From positions 1 to 22,908 of IMG/VR virus record IMGVR_UViG_3300028393_000353: a stretch of DNA of 22,908 nt, one strand, 5' to 3'. A program made the translations under genes and the position numbers. The notes beneath the pieces were generated by a model. The model worked only from the letters and a program-made list of their open reading frames with translations. It was not told where the DNA came from and searched no databases. Positions 6,996 through 16,000 of the stretch are shown here, one piece after another (the first letter of the stretch is position 1; the number at the start of each line of letters is the position of its first letter). The DNA is from a virus.

Positions 6996-7361
6996 GTGAA
7001 ATATTCACCATCAACAAAAGGTTTCTATATTACAGAAATTCATGTTGATAATATTCCATCAGATTGCATTGAAATTACACAAGAAGAATACGCTTTAATA
7101 TATGAAGCACAGTGTAATAATACTCAGATTATTTTAAAATCTGATAAAAATTCAATATTAATTGAACCGTCTTCAAATATTACTTGGGAAGAAATACGGT
7201 CTATTAGAAAAGTTTTACTAACCGAAACAGATTGGATTGATCTTCCAAACACACCTGTCAAAAACAAACAAGCATGGCTAAATTACAGAACTACTTTAAG
7301 AAATATACCTCAAAGTTATCATACTCCCTCCGAAGTAGTTTGGCCAAAAAAACCGTGCTAA
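6996..7361 (+). CDS. Tail fibre assembly chaperone (Phage_tail_APC-type)
   Basis: A 121-residue protein starting at GTG, six bases after the fibre-tip stop. The N-terminus (YSPSTKGFYITEIH, then IPSDCIEITQEEYALI) matches the usual opening of tail-fibre assembly proteins, where a short strand pair precedes a helix. The C-terminal half carries the chaperone signature: IRSIRKVLLTETDWIDLPN (67-85) followed by NKQAWLNYRTTLRNIPQSY (89-107) and a final VVWPKKP. Such proteins help fold or trimerise the fibre encoded just upstream, so this pair forms a functional unit. The stop codon shares bases with the stop of the convergent nrdA gene. No Shine-Dalgarno is visible; GTG is the only initiator near the conserved N-terminus. 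Confidence 0.82.
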   Translation: MKYSPSTKGFYITEIHVDNIPSDCIEITQEEYALIYEAQCNNTQIILKSDKNSILIEPSSNITWEEIRSIRKVLLTETDWIDLPNTPVKNKQAWLNYRTTLRNIPQSYHTPSEVVWPKKPC

Positions 7362-9007
7362 GCTTCACAACTCGAACAAGTAAGTATTGAACGAGCAAGC
7401 TCTTGTGCAGGGTTAGCACTTCTCTGATAGTAAAGACTTTTAAGACCCATTTCGTGAGCAAAGATATAAAGTTCACTAACTTCCTTTGGCTTAGTATTAG
7501 GAGGAATCATTACGTTTAATGATTGACCTTGATCGATATACTTTTGACGACCAGCAGCCTGAATAATAATTTCTTTTTGTGAGATTTCTCCAAAAGTTTT
7601 AAATACATCCTTTTCTTCTTGAGTAAGAAAATTTAAACTTTGTACAGAACCACCTTTTTTAAGGATAGTCATCCAGGTATCGTCATCATCTTTACCTTTA
7701 TCTTTAAGAAGCTTTTTAAGATAGGGGTTTCTATATGTAAACTTACCTTTCGCTAAATCCTTAACAAAGTAGTTACTATTAAGAGGTTCAATAGACGGAG
7801 ATACTTGCCCAAGAATAAAGGAACTAGATGTAGTAGGTGCTATAGCAAGAGTAGTAGAATTACGACGACCATATCCTTTAAGGAGTGGTGGTTCTCCGTA
7901 TTCTTTAGCTAACGTCTCAGAAGCTAAATCTGCTTTTTCACGAATAAATTTCCAAATTTGATTATTGAGCATCTTAGCAGCCATCGATTCAAAACCGATC
8001 ATTTTAAGCTGAAGAAGAGAATGCCAACCAAGAACACCAACACCAAGAGCACGCTGATTAATAGCGAAGTTTCTAGGATGTTCCATAAACTTCATTCCTT
8101 CTGTTTTATTAATAAACTCAGTCATTACTGCATCAAGAAAGTAAACTAGAGTTTCAACAGCATCTGTATCCTTCCATTCTTCCCAACGTTCTAAATTAAG
8201 AGAAGAAAGATCACAAACAAAAGATTCATCAATTCCGTTTGATAGCATAATCTCAGTACAAAGATTACTATTATTAATCTTTAGACCTTTATCCTTATAA
8301 ACTTTAGGGGCCTGCTTATTAGCGTTATCACTAAAGTAAATATAGGGATAGCCTGACTCAAAGCGTTTTTTAATGACTAGGCCCCAGATAGTACGCTTCT
8401 CTTTATCACCCTCTATCATTAATTTCATCCACTTATCAGAAATACAAACACCAATAGAAAGATTCTGAATATCATCTCCTTCTCCTCTTATCTTTAAGAA
8501 CTCTTCAATATCAGGATGATCAATAGGTAGATAAGCAGCAAATGATCCACGACGAACGTTACCCTGAGAAATATAATTTGTTAAAGACTCAAATACGGTT
8601 AACTGATGATGTACCCCTGTCGCTTCACCTCCTGATGATATAGGTGTACCTCTAGGACGGATGGCACCAAAGTAACCGGATGTACCTCCACCTACTTTAG
8701 ACATAACTCCAATTTCAGCTACTTTATAGAGAATATCATCCATATCATCATTTACATACGAACCAAAACATGAAATAGGTAGACCTCTAATACGACCAAA
8801 ATTAGACCAGATAGGAGATGCTAGAGAGTAAAAACCTCTATGCATATAATCTTCAAACTTATCAGCGAAGCCTGGAAGATTTAAATAGTGCTCAGCTTTT
8901 TCAGCAATATCCTTAATACGTTGTTCGGCGGTTTCTCCTTCTATAAGGTAACCTCGGCTGAGAAATTTTCTCGAATCCTTATTAAGCCAATAAATGTCTT
9001 TGTTCAT
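7358..9007 (-). CDS. nrdA: Ribonucleotide reductase class I, alpha subunit (short form without ATP cone)
   Basis: Catalytic subunit that, with NrdB, reduces ribonucleoside diphosphates to deoxy forms. It is 549 residues, against about 760 for E. coli NrdA. The missing part is the N-terminal ATP-cone region; the protein starts directly with the catalytic segment (WLNKDSRKFLSRGYL). Key residues are present: Cys80 of the redox pair (PISCFGS), the glycine-rich loop KVGGGTSGYFGAIRPRG (104-120), Asn248-x-Cys250-x-Glu252 (NLCTE) of the active site, Cys265 (CDLSSLNL), the radical-transfer pair Tyr526-Tyr527 (LYYQR) and the C-terminal CSSC (544-547) for thioredoxin/glutaredoxin exchange. It therefore looks functional. 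Without the cone, the usual dATP shut-off is presumably absent from this subunit. It lies 40 bases after nrdB, with AATAATAG (minus strand) seven bases before its ATG. Confidence 0.95.
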   Translation of the reverse strand: MNKDIYWLNKDSRKFLSRGYLIEGETAEQRIKDIAEKAEHYLNLPGFADKFEDYMHRGFYSLASPIWSNFGRIRGLPISCFGSYVNDDMDDILYKVAEIGVMSKVGGGTSGYFGAIRPRGTPISSGGEATGVHHQLTVFESLTNYISQGNVRRGSFAAYLPIDHPDIEEFLKIRGEGDDIQNLSIGVCISDKWMKLMIEGDKEKRTIWGLVIKKRFESGYPYIYFSDNANKQAPKVYKDKGLKINNSNLCTEIMLSNGIDESFVCDLSSLNLERWEEWKDTDAVETLVYFLDAVMTEFINKTEGMKFMEHPRNFAINQRALGVGVLGWHSLLQLKMIGFESMAAKMLNNQIWKFIREKADLASETLAKEYGEPPLLKGYGRRNSTTLAIAPTTSSSFILGQVSPSIEPLNSNYFVKDLAKGKFTYRNPYLKKLLKDKGKDDDDTWMTILKKGGSVQSLNFLTQEEKDVFKTFGEISQKEIIIQAAGRQKYIDQGQSLNVMIPPNTKPKEVSELYIFAHEMGLKSLYYQRSANPAQELARSILTCSSCEA

Positions 9008-9014
9008 GTTGTAT

Positions 9015-9022
9015 CTATTATT
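9015..9022 (-). promoter_or_regulatory. ATAATAG start-proximal motif (nrdA copy)
   Basis: AATAATAG (minus strand) seven bases before the nrdA ATG and about 25 bases beyond the nrdB stop, so independent of that stop codon. Confidence 0.45.
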
Positions 9023-9047
9023 TTAATCTCAAAATCCTAGACAACAA

Positions 9048-10018
9048 CTAGAATAAATCATCTTCTGAAAAAGACTGCGATTTCTTTGAGTATTCAACAG
9101 GACGACTATGAAAAAAGTCTGTCATATTATTACCGAGCAATTCTTCATTAAACCAATTTGACTTTTTGATTAATTCACTATCAATATCAAAAGCAGAAGG
9201 AAACCCGATACCTTTTAATGATTCGTTAATTCTACCTTTAATAAATTCTTTAAGAATAGGAGCTGATAACCCCTCTTCCTTTACTCCGTTGACCATCCAA
9301 TCAACAATTTTAGCTTCAGACTTATAAGCCTCTTGAGCTTCATGAAGAATGCGTTCTTCGAGTTCCTTATCAAAAAGTTCAGGATATTCTTCTCTAATTG
9401 TATTAATAATCTTTGTACCAACAATACCATGAATGTTTTCTTCATTGCGTGTATATTTAACTTTTGATCGGTGTCCTTAAGAACATTCTTAAAGCGTGCA
9501 AACCAGTTGATTACATAGAACTGTGAGAATAAAGAAACGTTTTCAACAAAGAGAGTAAAAAGAATAATAGCATAGAGATACTGCTTCTTTGAGTCCTTGT
9601 AGAACTTATGAGTATACTTACGAAGATATTTGACTCTTCCTTCAATCCATTCAAGCTTTAAGTTCTCTTCAAATACATCTTCGAGCCCGAGTATAGAAAG
9701 TAGGCGCTCGTAAGCGTTGTTATGAATAACCTCCGTATTAGCCATAACATAACCTAAATCCTGAAAGCAAGGTTGAGGAAGATTTTCCCCGAGCTTAGCC
9801 CAGAATGTCTTAACAGCAATTTCAATTTGTCCAATAGCTGATAAAGTACGAATAACAATTTCTCTTTCTTGTTCTGTTAGATTTACTTTAAACTGCTGAA
9901 CATCAGCTTTAAAGGAAAACTCTTTGTCTGTCCAGAATCCATTGTGCATAGACTCAATAAATTCGTCAGTCCATTTATAATTGTTAGGTTTGCGTGAGAT
10001 TTGTTCGTCGAATATCAT
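9048..10018 (-). CDS. nrdB: Ribonucleotide reductase class I, beta subunit, interrupted by a one-base frameshift
   Basis: Radical-generating partner of NrdA. Read from ATG at 10018 the frame is correct through residue 185 (ending KDTDQ), then shifts near 9462-9466; the shifted frame continues to TAG at 9048. Joined, the product is about 323 residues, a normal length for phage NrdB. Metal ligands in the first part are Glu66, Glu96, His99 and Glu159, with the radical Tyr103 (TEVIHNNAYERL). The last two ligands, Glu194 and His197 (EENIHGIVG), lie after the shift. The C-terminus (WFNEELLGNNMTDFF, then EDDLF) is typical of the tail that docks on NrdA. Without correction, translation reads 60 out-of-frame residues and stops at 9281, giving a product lacking two ligands. 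A sequencing indel, a recent mutation or recoding could explain this; an indel is most likely. Confidence 0.9.
9461..9466 (-). other. Frameshift site in nrdB
   Basis: On the minus strand the site reads GAT CAA AAG TT, with a run of four A at 9465-9462. Adding one A (CAA AAA GTT) restores an uninterrupted NrdB reading (DQKVKYTRNEENIHG). The same result would come from a -1 ribosomal slip after the CAA codon. The local sequence does not fit the classic X-XXY-YYZ slippery heptamer, so recoding is not well supported. Confidence 0.85.
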
Positions 10019-10078
10019 AAATTATTGTTTGCGGTACATAGGTCGAGTGTATTATTTTTAGTATATAGAATTTTTAAT

Positions 10079-10097
10079 GCGTTTCTACTTTAAACGC
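10079..10097. terminator. Weak hairpin at the end of the 185-residue unknown gene
   Basis: The six-base stem GCGTTT (10079-10084) pairs with AAACGC (10092-10097) around a seven-base loop and includes the stop codon of the minus-strand gene. On the minus strand it is followed by A-rich rather than U-rich sequence, so it is not a textbook intrinsic terminator. It could limit transcription or stabilise the RNA between this gene and nrdB. The rest of the 71-base gap (10019-10089) shows nothing I can name. Confidence 0.25.
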
Positions 10098-10647
10098 GTT
10101 TATTCTTTGGAAGATCTTTCCAGTGATCGTTCTTCTCACTCCATTCTCTACCATTTGATATTTTAACATTTTTATCTGTTAAGTTTACATCAGCATTAAA
10201 GTTTTTTTGAGTTTCTTTAGCTTTAACTGTTTTAGGCTCAGCAGAAACATTATTATCGTATTTTAAACTGTCAGGTACTGGTCCACGATTAATACCATCA
10301 TCTTGAAGAACAAGTATATCAATAGGTACTGTCATAGGGTTACGATAAAGACCAGGGGCGTATTCAACAATAATATCTACGTAAATATTATCAGGAGATT
10401 CTGTACCACCTCTATAATTTTGAGTAGTAGTAGGATATATACTCTTTATAGCTGATACTCTAAGATTAAGATCAAAACTAGGATGCATACAAGCTTCAAC
10501 CATTTCAACGAAATTACGCGCTTTACTTCTAAAGAAGTCATGCTTTAAAGCATTCTTGTGAAATGTTATACGATCTCCGATCATAAAACCGCCCTGCTGG
10601 TATCTTTCCATTAAATTTTCAAGTACTATATTAAACTTTGTTTCCAT
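10090..10647 (-). CDS. Uncharacterised phage protein (185 aa)
   Basis: I cannot assign a function. The N-terminal two thirds look like a compact domain: a helix (FNIVLENLMERYQQ), a GGFMIGDRITF strand, then a helical stretch (FFRSKARNFVEMVEACM), DLNLRVSAIKSIYP and a strand pair around NIYVDIIVEYAPGLY and MTVPIDILVLQDDG. The last 50 residues are charged and Asn/Lys-rich, probably disordered, ending WKDLPKNKRV. Proteins with an 'RYQ-GGF-GD' opening, followed by a 'LNLRVSA' and 'EYAPGLY' core, occur in other T4-like phages as far as I remember, still without a known role. It is the first gene of the minus-strand block leading to nrdB and nrdA, so it may be expressed with DNA metabolism genes. The ATG is preceded by AAATAATATC. 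Confidence 0.75.
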   Translation of the reverse strand: METKFNIVLENLMERYQQGGFMIGDRITFHKNALKHDFFRSKARNFVEMVEACMHPSFDLNLRVSAIKSIYPTTTQNYRGGTESPDNIYVDIIVEYAPGLYRNPMTVPIDILVLQDDGINRGPVPDSLKYDNNVSAEPKTVKAKETQKNFNADVNLTDKNVKISNGREWSEKNDHWKDLPKNKRV

Positions 10648-10693
10648 ATTTGTGATATTATTTAAGCGTTTCTTACCCTAAATAATAGTATAA
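10648..10693. promoter_or_regulatory. Divergent intergenic region, presumed bidirectional promoter
   Basis: These 46 bases separate the start of the minus-strand RNR block from the plus-strand baseplate block. The plus side ends AATAATAG (10681-10688) five bases before the gp25 ATG, where no upstream stop codon could explain the motif. The minus side carries AAATAATATC near its own ATG. TTTAAG occurs about 33 bases before the gp25 ATG, and also about 29 bases before the ATG in the other divergent gap. Promoter function is inferred from gene orientation; no consensus pair is clear. Confidence 0.35.
10681..10688 (+). promoter_or_regulatory. ATAATAG start-proximal motif (gp25 copy)
   Basis: AATAATAG five bases before the gp25 ATG, in a divergent gap with no upstream stop codon on this strand, so it is not an accident of tandem stops. 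Confidence 0.45.
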
Positions 10694-11188
10694 ATGGCTA
10701 TTAAAATTACACAACTACAAGATATTGCTAGTACATACGGTAATTTAGGTTATAGTTATAAAGATTTATCTTTAGATATTAATAAAACTAATATTATAGC
10801 TCCTGGTATTAATTACCCAATACCCGGCTCAGATATTAAAGTAAGTTATGACGAATATGCTATAACTAATTCTCTTACTAATTTGTTTAATACGTTTCCT
10901 GGGCAACGATTTTTATTTCCTGAATATGGCTTAAGTTTCTATCAATATTTATTTGAACCAATAACAGAGTATAATGCTCAGTTAATCGGTATGAATATTT
11001 TTAATAGTATAAAAAAGTACGAATCAAGAGTTACACCTACAAACGTTGACATTATTGCAGATCCTGATAACAATCAGTATATTATTACTATAAATGTTAA
11101 TATACCTCTTATTAACGTAAGTACAAGTATTAATTATAGTTTTAATATTCGAAGTCAAAAATTTATAAATATTACTAATATTGAATAA
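10694..11188 (+). CDS. 25: Baseplate wedge subunit gp25-like
   Basis: A 164-residue protein of the gp25 / 'baseplate wedge lysozyme-like' family, which in T4 sits in the inner baseplate and, with gp6 and gp53, starts sheath assembly. The family signature is clear: a core with IKVSYDEYAITNSLTNLFNT (48-67), then PGQRFLFPEYGLSFYQYLFEP (69-89), corresponding to the conserved PG-R-P-G-L-FEP stretch. After it come a helix (NAQLIGMNIFNSIKKYESRV) and a C-terminal beta sheet ending NYSFNIRSQKF. The gene is followed eight bases later by gp6, the standard partner and order in T4-like phages. The start is set by the divergent gap and an AATAATAG motif five bases before the ATG. Length is slightly above T4 gp25 (132 residues). 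Confidence 0.88.
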   Translation: MAIKITQLQDIASTYGNLGYSYKDLSLDINKTNIIAPGINYPIPGSDIKVSYDEYAITNSLTNLFNTFPGQRFLFPEYGLSFYQYLFEPITEYNAQLIGMNIFNSIKKYESRVTPTNVDIIADPDNNQYIITINVNIPLINVSTSINYSFNIRSQKFINITNIE

Positions 11189-11196
11189 CAATTTAT

Positions 11197-13029
11197 ATGG
11201 CAAACACCACAGTTACACCTCCACAAAACAAATTTGATATACCACCCGGTGGGTATGTAGCTTTTGATGCTATGTCTTTAAGACAGCTTATCATTGATCG
11301 TTTAAACGAACAGAATGTCTTTACAGATCAAAATTATATTGGTTCAAATTTAGCTTCTATTATTGATATTGTTTCATATTCTTATAATACTCTAATTTAC
11401 TATCTCAACAAAACATCTAACGAAGCTATGTTTACTGAAGCACAGCTTTACGAAAATATTAATAGAATTGTAAAACTTATTGATTATTCCCCGGTAGGGT
11501 TTCAAACTTCAACTTTAACCTTTAACTGTTCAGCTTCAAATTTACCTATAGGTCTTCATACAATACCACGTTACACGTATCTTACAACAAATAATATTGT
11601 TTATTCTTTTAATAAAGATATAACTTTTGCTAAAACCGCTGATGGTATAATTGAACCATTAACAATACTATCTCAAAATAATTTACTATATCAAGGAAGA
11701 TATATAGAACATCCCACTTACTCTGCTGCCGGAGATTCTAACGAATTAATAATTGTTAATCCAGGTAATAATGTACCTGATCATTTTAATTTCGATGTTT
11801 TTGTTAAACCTGCTGCAACAGGTATTTGGGAACAATTTACAAATACCCCTAATTTGTTTCTTGAAAAAGGTTCAGCTAAAAAATATCAAATACGTTTAAA
11901 TCAAAATTATAATTACGAAATAATGTTCGGTGATGATATAAATGGTATTAAGTTAAAAACCGGAGATTTAGTAGGTATATATTATATAGCTTCATCCGGT
12001 AAAGCAGGAGAAATTGGACCTAATACAATTGATAAGTCTGTATTAGCTACTTTTAATACTATTCAATTTAATCAAATTAAAAATGATATATTTATAAACA
12101 AATATAATTATCTTACTAATATTACTTTAAATAATTTAAGCTTTACTAACACAAGTAATTCAACCCCTTTTAATCAACCTGAATCTCCTGACGATATACG
12201 TAAAACAGCTCCAGCTAATTACCGTAGTCAATTTAGACTTGTAACCACAAATGATTATGAAACATTTGTAAATACAAATTACTCTAATTTAATTTCTGAT
12301 GTAAAGTGTCTCAATAATAATGATTACATAGCTGGTTACTTACAGTATTATTATAACATTGGTATTACTAACCCCAACTTAACTGAACGCGCTTTATTTA
12401 ACCAGGTATACTATTCCGATGCTTGTAATTTTAATAATATTTACTTACTTGTTGTACCACAAAGCTCAAATACAAAACCAACTTACCTTCTACCAGCGCA
12501 AAAACAGTTAATAAAAGCAGGTATATCAACAAATAATGTAACTACAACCGAAACTGTTTTTATTGACCCTGTTTTTAAAGCTGTAGGTATAGGTATTTCA
12601 TCATCAGCTTCTACATTATCTCCAACTACAGATGAGAGTTTATGTTACCTAGACGTTCATAAAGTACCTTCTTCTTTAAGAAACAATCAATCTATTATTA
12701 ATGATATCGTAAAGATATTTACAAATTACTTTAGTGTAAATAATAACAGTTTAGGACGAACAATTGGTACTCGTCAACTCACTCAACAAATTCTCGATGT
12801 AGATGGTGTACAAACATTTTACACTACAAGAAAAGACGATAGTACTATTCTTACAGAAGGTTTGTCTCTAGTAGTTTATAACCCTATTTACCCTGTTGCA
12901 GATAATAAATTTATTACAAATAATTTAGTAATGCAAAATTTTGAATATACTTATTTTAATAATATTGACACTCTTGTAAATAAGATAGTAATTGCGTCTC
13001 CTACTAATCTTAAGCAAACAGTACTATAA
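11197..13029 (+). CDS. 6: Baseplate wedge subunit gp6-like (baseplate J family)
   Basis: A 610-residue protein, close to T4 gp6 (660). In T4, gp6 forms the inner ring of the baseplate as wedge heterotrimers with gp7 and gp53. The N-terminus matches the family: SLRQLIIDRLNEQNVFTDQN (residues 27-46), then NLASIIDIVSYSYNTLIYYL and EAMFTEAQLYENINRIVKLIDYSP. A central beta domain carries IMFGDDINGIKLKTGD (about 247-262), the Phe-Gly-Asp...Gly motif found in baseplate J proteins. Then comes the PANYRSQFRLVTTNDYETFV helix-strand unit, and near residue 524 the TRQLTQQILDVDGVQTFYT end. It follows gp25 with an eight-base gap and ends with tandem TAA stops just before the first giant gene. Identity is secure from architecture and gene order. 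Confidence 0.88.
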   Translation: MANTTVTPPQNKFDIPPGGYVAFDAMSLRQLIIDRLNEQNVFTDQNYIGSNLASIIDIVSYSYNTLIYYLNKTSNEAMFTEAQLYENINRIVKLIDYSPVGFQTSTLTFNCSASNLPIGLHTIPRYTYLTTNNIVYSFNKDITFAKTADGIIEPLTILSQNNLLYQGRYIEHPTYSAAGDSNELIIVNPGNNVPDHFNFDVFVKPAATGIWEQFTNTPNLFLEKGSAKKYQIRLNQNYNYEIMFGDDINGIKLKTGDLVGIYYIASSGKAGEIGPNTIDKSVLATFNTIQFNQIKNDIFINKYNYLTNITLNNLSFTNTSNSTPFNQPESPDDIRKTAPANYRSQFRLVTTNDYETFVNTNYSNLISDVKCLNNNDYIAGYLQYYYNIGITNPNLTERALFNQVYYSDACNFNNIYLLVVPQSSNTKPTYLLPAQKQLIKAGISTNNVTTTETVFIDPVFKAVGIGISSSASTLSPTTDESLCYLDVHKVPSSLRNNQSIINDIVKIFTNYFSVNNNSLGRTIGTRQLTQQILDVDGVQTFYTTRKDDSTILTEGLSLVVYNPIYPVADNKFITNNLVMQNFEYTYFNNIDTLVNKIVIASPTNLKQTVL

Positions 13030-13035
13030 TAAAAA

Positions 13036-16000
13036 ATGTTACAGGCTAACTTTACAATAACACCCTCAGCAGGATTTGTTAACGCTACTCAATTTACCGT
13101 AACAAATTTAACTACAGCTAGTAACTCTATATGGAAATATATATGGAATACTGGTTTTAGTAATGAGCTTATTTACAATACAACAAGCCCTGTATTTACA
13201 TACCCGTACCCAGGTACATATACTGTCGGGTTAACAGCTACTGACTATGATGGTAATAGCAGCACTTTTAAACAAAGTGTATATATTGATTTAGCGTATA
13301 GAGATTATGTTACTTTTACTAAAATACCTGAACAGTATGCAAGCCCTGGAGCACCAACTCTAACACCGTTTGAAGTATCTTTTATTAGTACAGATATAAA
13401 CAATATACCTGTAATTGATCTTTACGCAGCTAATTCCGTTTCTACTCCTTATCAATTTGTACCTAACAAATGGGGATTTTTAACACCTACTTGGTATTTT
13501 ACTGACACTAATTCAAATATAGTAACATCCGTTACAGCAACACCTGTACCGCTATATGTAAATAATACAGTAGTAGCAGTATCAGGTTCAGTACAATTTT
13601 ATTATATAGATTCTAAAAGTGCAGGTAACCCTATTAATAACACACCGGTTCTTATAACAGCAACCTTACAAACATCTGGTTTTACAAATCCCAACGATTC
13701 AAATATATATTCATATCCATCATACGCTAATAATGAAACTGTACGTACCGGTTTAATATGGCTGATTAATGACCCACTACCTAGTTATCTTAAAGTTACA
13801 GCTAATTATTTACACGATATTGATTCATATCAATATAACGGAATAAAAATTCCTTTTTTAGTTACATGTCATTCAGATAGATCCTTAGTAGTACCAGGAT
13901 CAAAATCTTATACTAGTAATGTTCTTTTTTCCTATCCTACTTCTAATACCGTAGGTAATAAAGACCCGATACAGATTACATTATCAGGTATAGATTCATC
14001 CCTCTACACTATAGAAGATACGTCTTTATATTTTCAATCTTTAGATCAAAATTATAATGATATAGGTGGTTATATATTTACAGGGGTTACAGTATTATCA
14101 TCTATAGATGAAACCGCTATTAATGTTAACGCGCTCGTATACTCTGGAGATGTAAAAACAACAGACGTGTTTCCTTACCCTCATGGTTATTCTCCTAATA
14201 CATCTATTTGGGTCTCTAATCCTGAACAAAATACCCTCAATAAAATTACTTTAACACCATACAATAATGACAATAAAACAATTGAATATTTTAAAAATAA
14301 AGGCTTATTAATAGAAGGATATATAAAAGAAGTTCAAGTACCATCTTTAACAGGAACTAGTACATTTAACTACAACTTAACAGGGTTTTCAGGTATATAT
14401 AGTATGGCTATTGACCCTATAGACTACAGTGTTGTAGCTGCTGATACCGAACTTAATTGTTTATATAGATTTGATAATACCGGTAACCTTATTAATAAAT
14501 ACAGTTTTGATGATTACGGTAGTTATAATGTTAATGAGCTTACTTTTAAAACATGGCAATTTAATATACTAGATTTAAATTTTTATGACTCAGTATTTAA
14601 ATTAGATAGCTATATTGATGGAGTAAAACAATATGTTTCTACTAACCCTAATAATTTTATTGTTGCTATAGACGGAGTAGTACAACCTACAAGTTTATAT
14701 GTTGTATCTGATAACACATTAAGATTTACATCTTATGATTCTCTTCCTCCTGGCTCAGTTACTTTATCTATTACACAAATATTTTCTCCTCAACTACCTG
14801 ATTCTTATATTTCATCTATATGTTATTGGAATTTTACAGTTACAGATTCATCTACTATAGTTTATAATTTAGGTAATTCGGCAAGTTTAAATAGCGACAG
14901 TAATTATTATATAGTAACAATAGACGGTATTATGCAATCACCGTCTTCATATACTATTGATACTTTTAGTAATAGTATTGTTTTTGTTGATACAAATATA
15001 CCGGCTAATGTACCGGTACAGATATGGTATTTACCTTCCCTAACTAACCCAACAACTCAGACTTATAATTTATCAACACCTTCAAACACTATATTTCTAT
15101 CTAACAATATACCAATTACTAATGTAAATACAAATTTTTTGATTAATATTGGAGGTGTATATCAAGATTCTTTAACTTATGAGCTTGACACAGTTAATCA
15201 AAGTTTGTTATTTGATTCAATATTACCTGCCAATACTGATATTTTTATTACGTTAGCTAACTCAAAAAGTTTAGACTACTCGCCAGCAGGTACACCGGTT
15301 TCCGTTTCTTTAGATAAAAATTCTAATATATGGGTATCTTTATTTAACAGTGCCTATGTATTAAAATTTGATTCAAATTTTAATTTACTTTTTGCTACTA
15401 GCCCTTACGAATTAACTAATATATCTCCGTTAGCTGAATTTGATAGTGATTATTTACTTAAACCCCCTGTTTTAGAAACCGATAAAAATAACAATTGTTG
15501 GGTTACGTATTCTCACCCACTTTGTAGTTTACTTATACAATATAATTTAAGCGGTACACCAATTAACTTAATTAATTTAAACGACCCACTTCCAACAAAT
15601 TTATCTATTGATCAAAATTTTCAATATAGCGTACCTGTAAGTTTAGCTATTGATCAGGATAATAATATCTGGGTAGCAAACAGTTATAATGTTTTATCAG
15701 CAGACGGGGACATTAGGCTTTACGATAGCAAAACTTTACGAGTAAAAACTGTTATACCCAATATAACAAGACCTAGTGATATTACTTTAACAAGAAAAGG
15801 TAATATTTGGTTTACACATAGTATCAGAGGTTTAGGGTATTACGATATAGTAAGACAAGAATTATATTTGTGGTCAGCTAGTAGAGTAGGTGACGACCAT
15901 CTTACATTAAAACAAAGCCCTGGTTTACCAGGAAATATTAATGAAATAATAGACCCTGATGAATTAGTTAATATGGTACCGGGATCTAACATACCTATTC

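Noticed and set aside
7291-7476. Minus-strand frame overlapping the end of nrdA
   Set aside because: Out of frame with nrdA, which shows intact catalytic C-terminal cysteines in this stretch.
7958-8149. Plus-strand open frame inside nrdA
   Set aside because: Antisense shadow of strongly conserved NrdA sequence.
9461-9470. Programmed -1 frameshift signal in nrdB
   Set aside because: The local sequence (GATCAAAAGTT) is not a standard slippery heptamer and I found no obvious downstream stem. A missing base is the simpler explanation, though not excluded.
9048-10018. Intron or homing endonuclease splitting nrdB, as in some T-even phages
   Set aside because: The two halves join with a one-base change and no inserted sequence.
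10680-10697. T4-type late promoter (TATAAATA) before gp25
   Set aside because: Only TATAAATG overlapping the start codon is present; no exact match or suitable spacing, so I did not call it.
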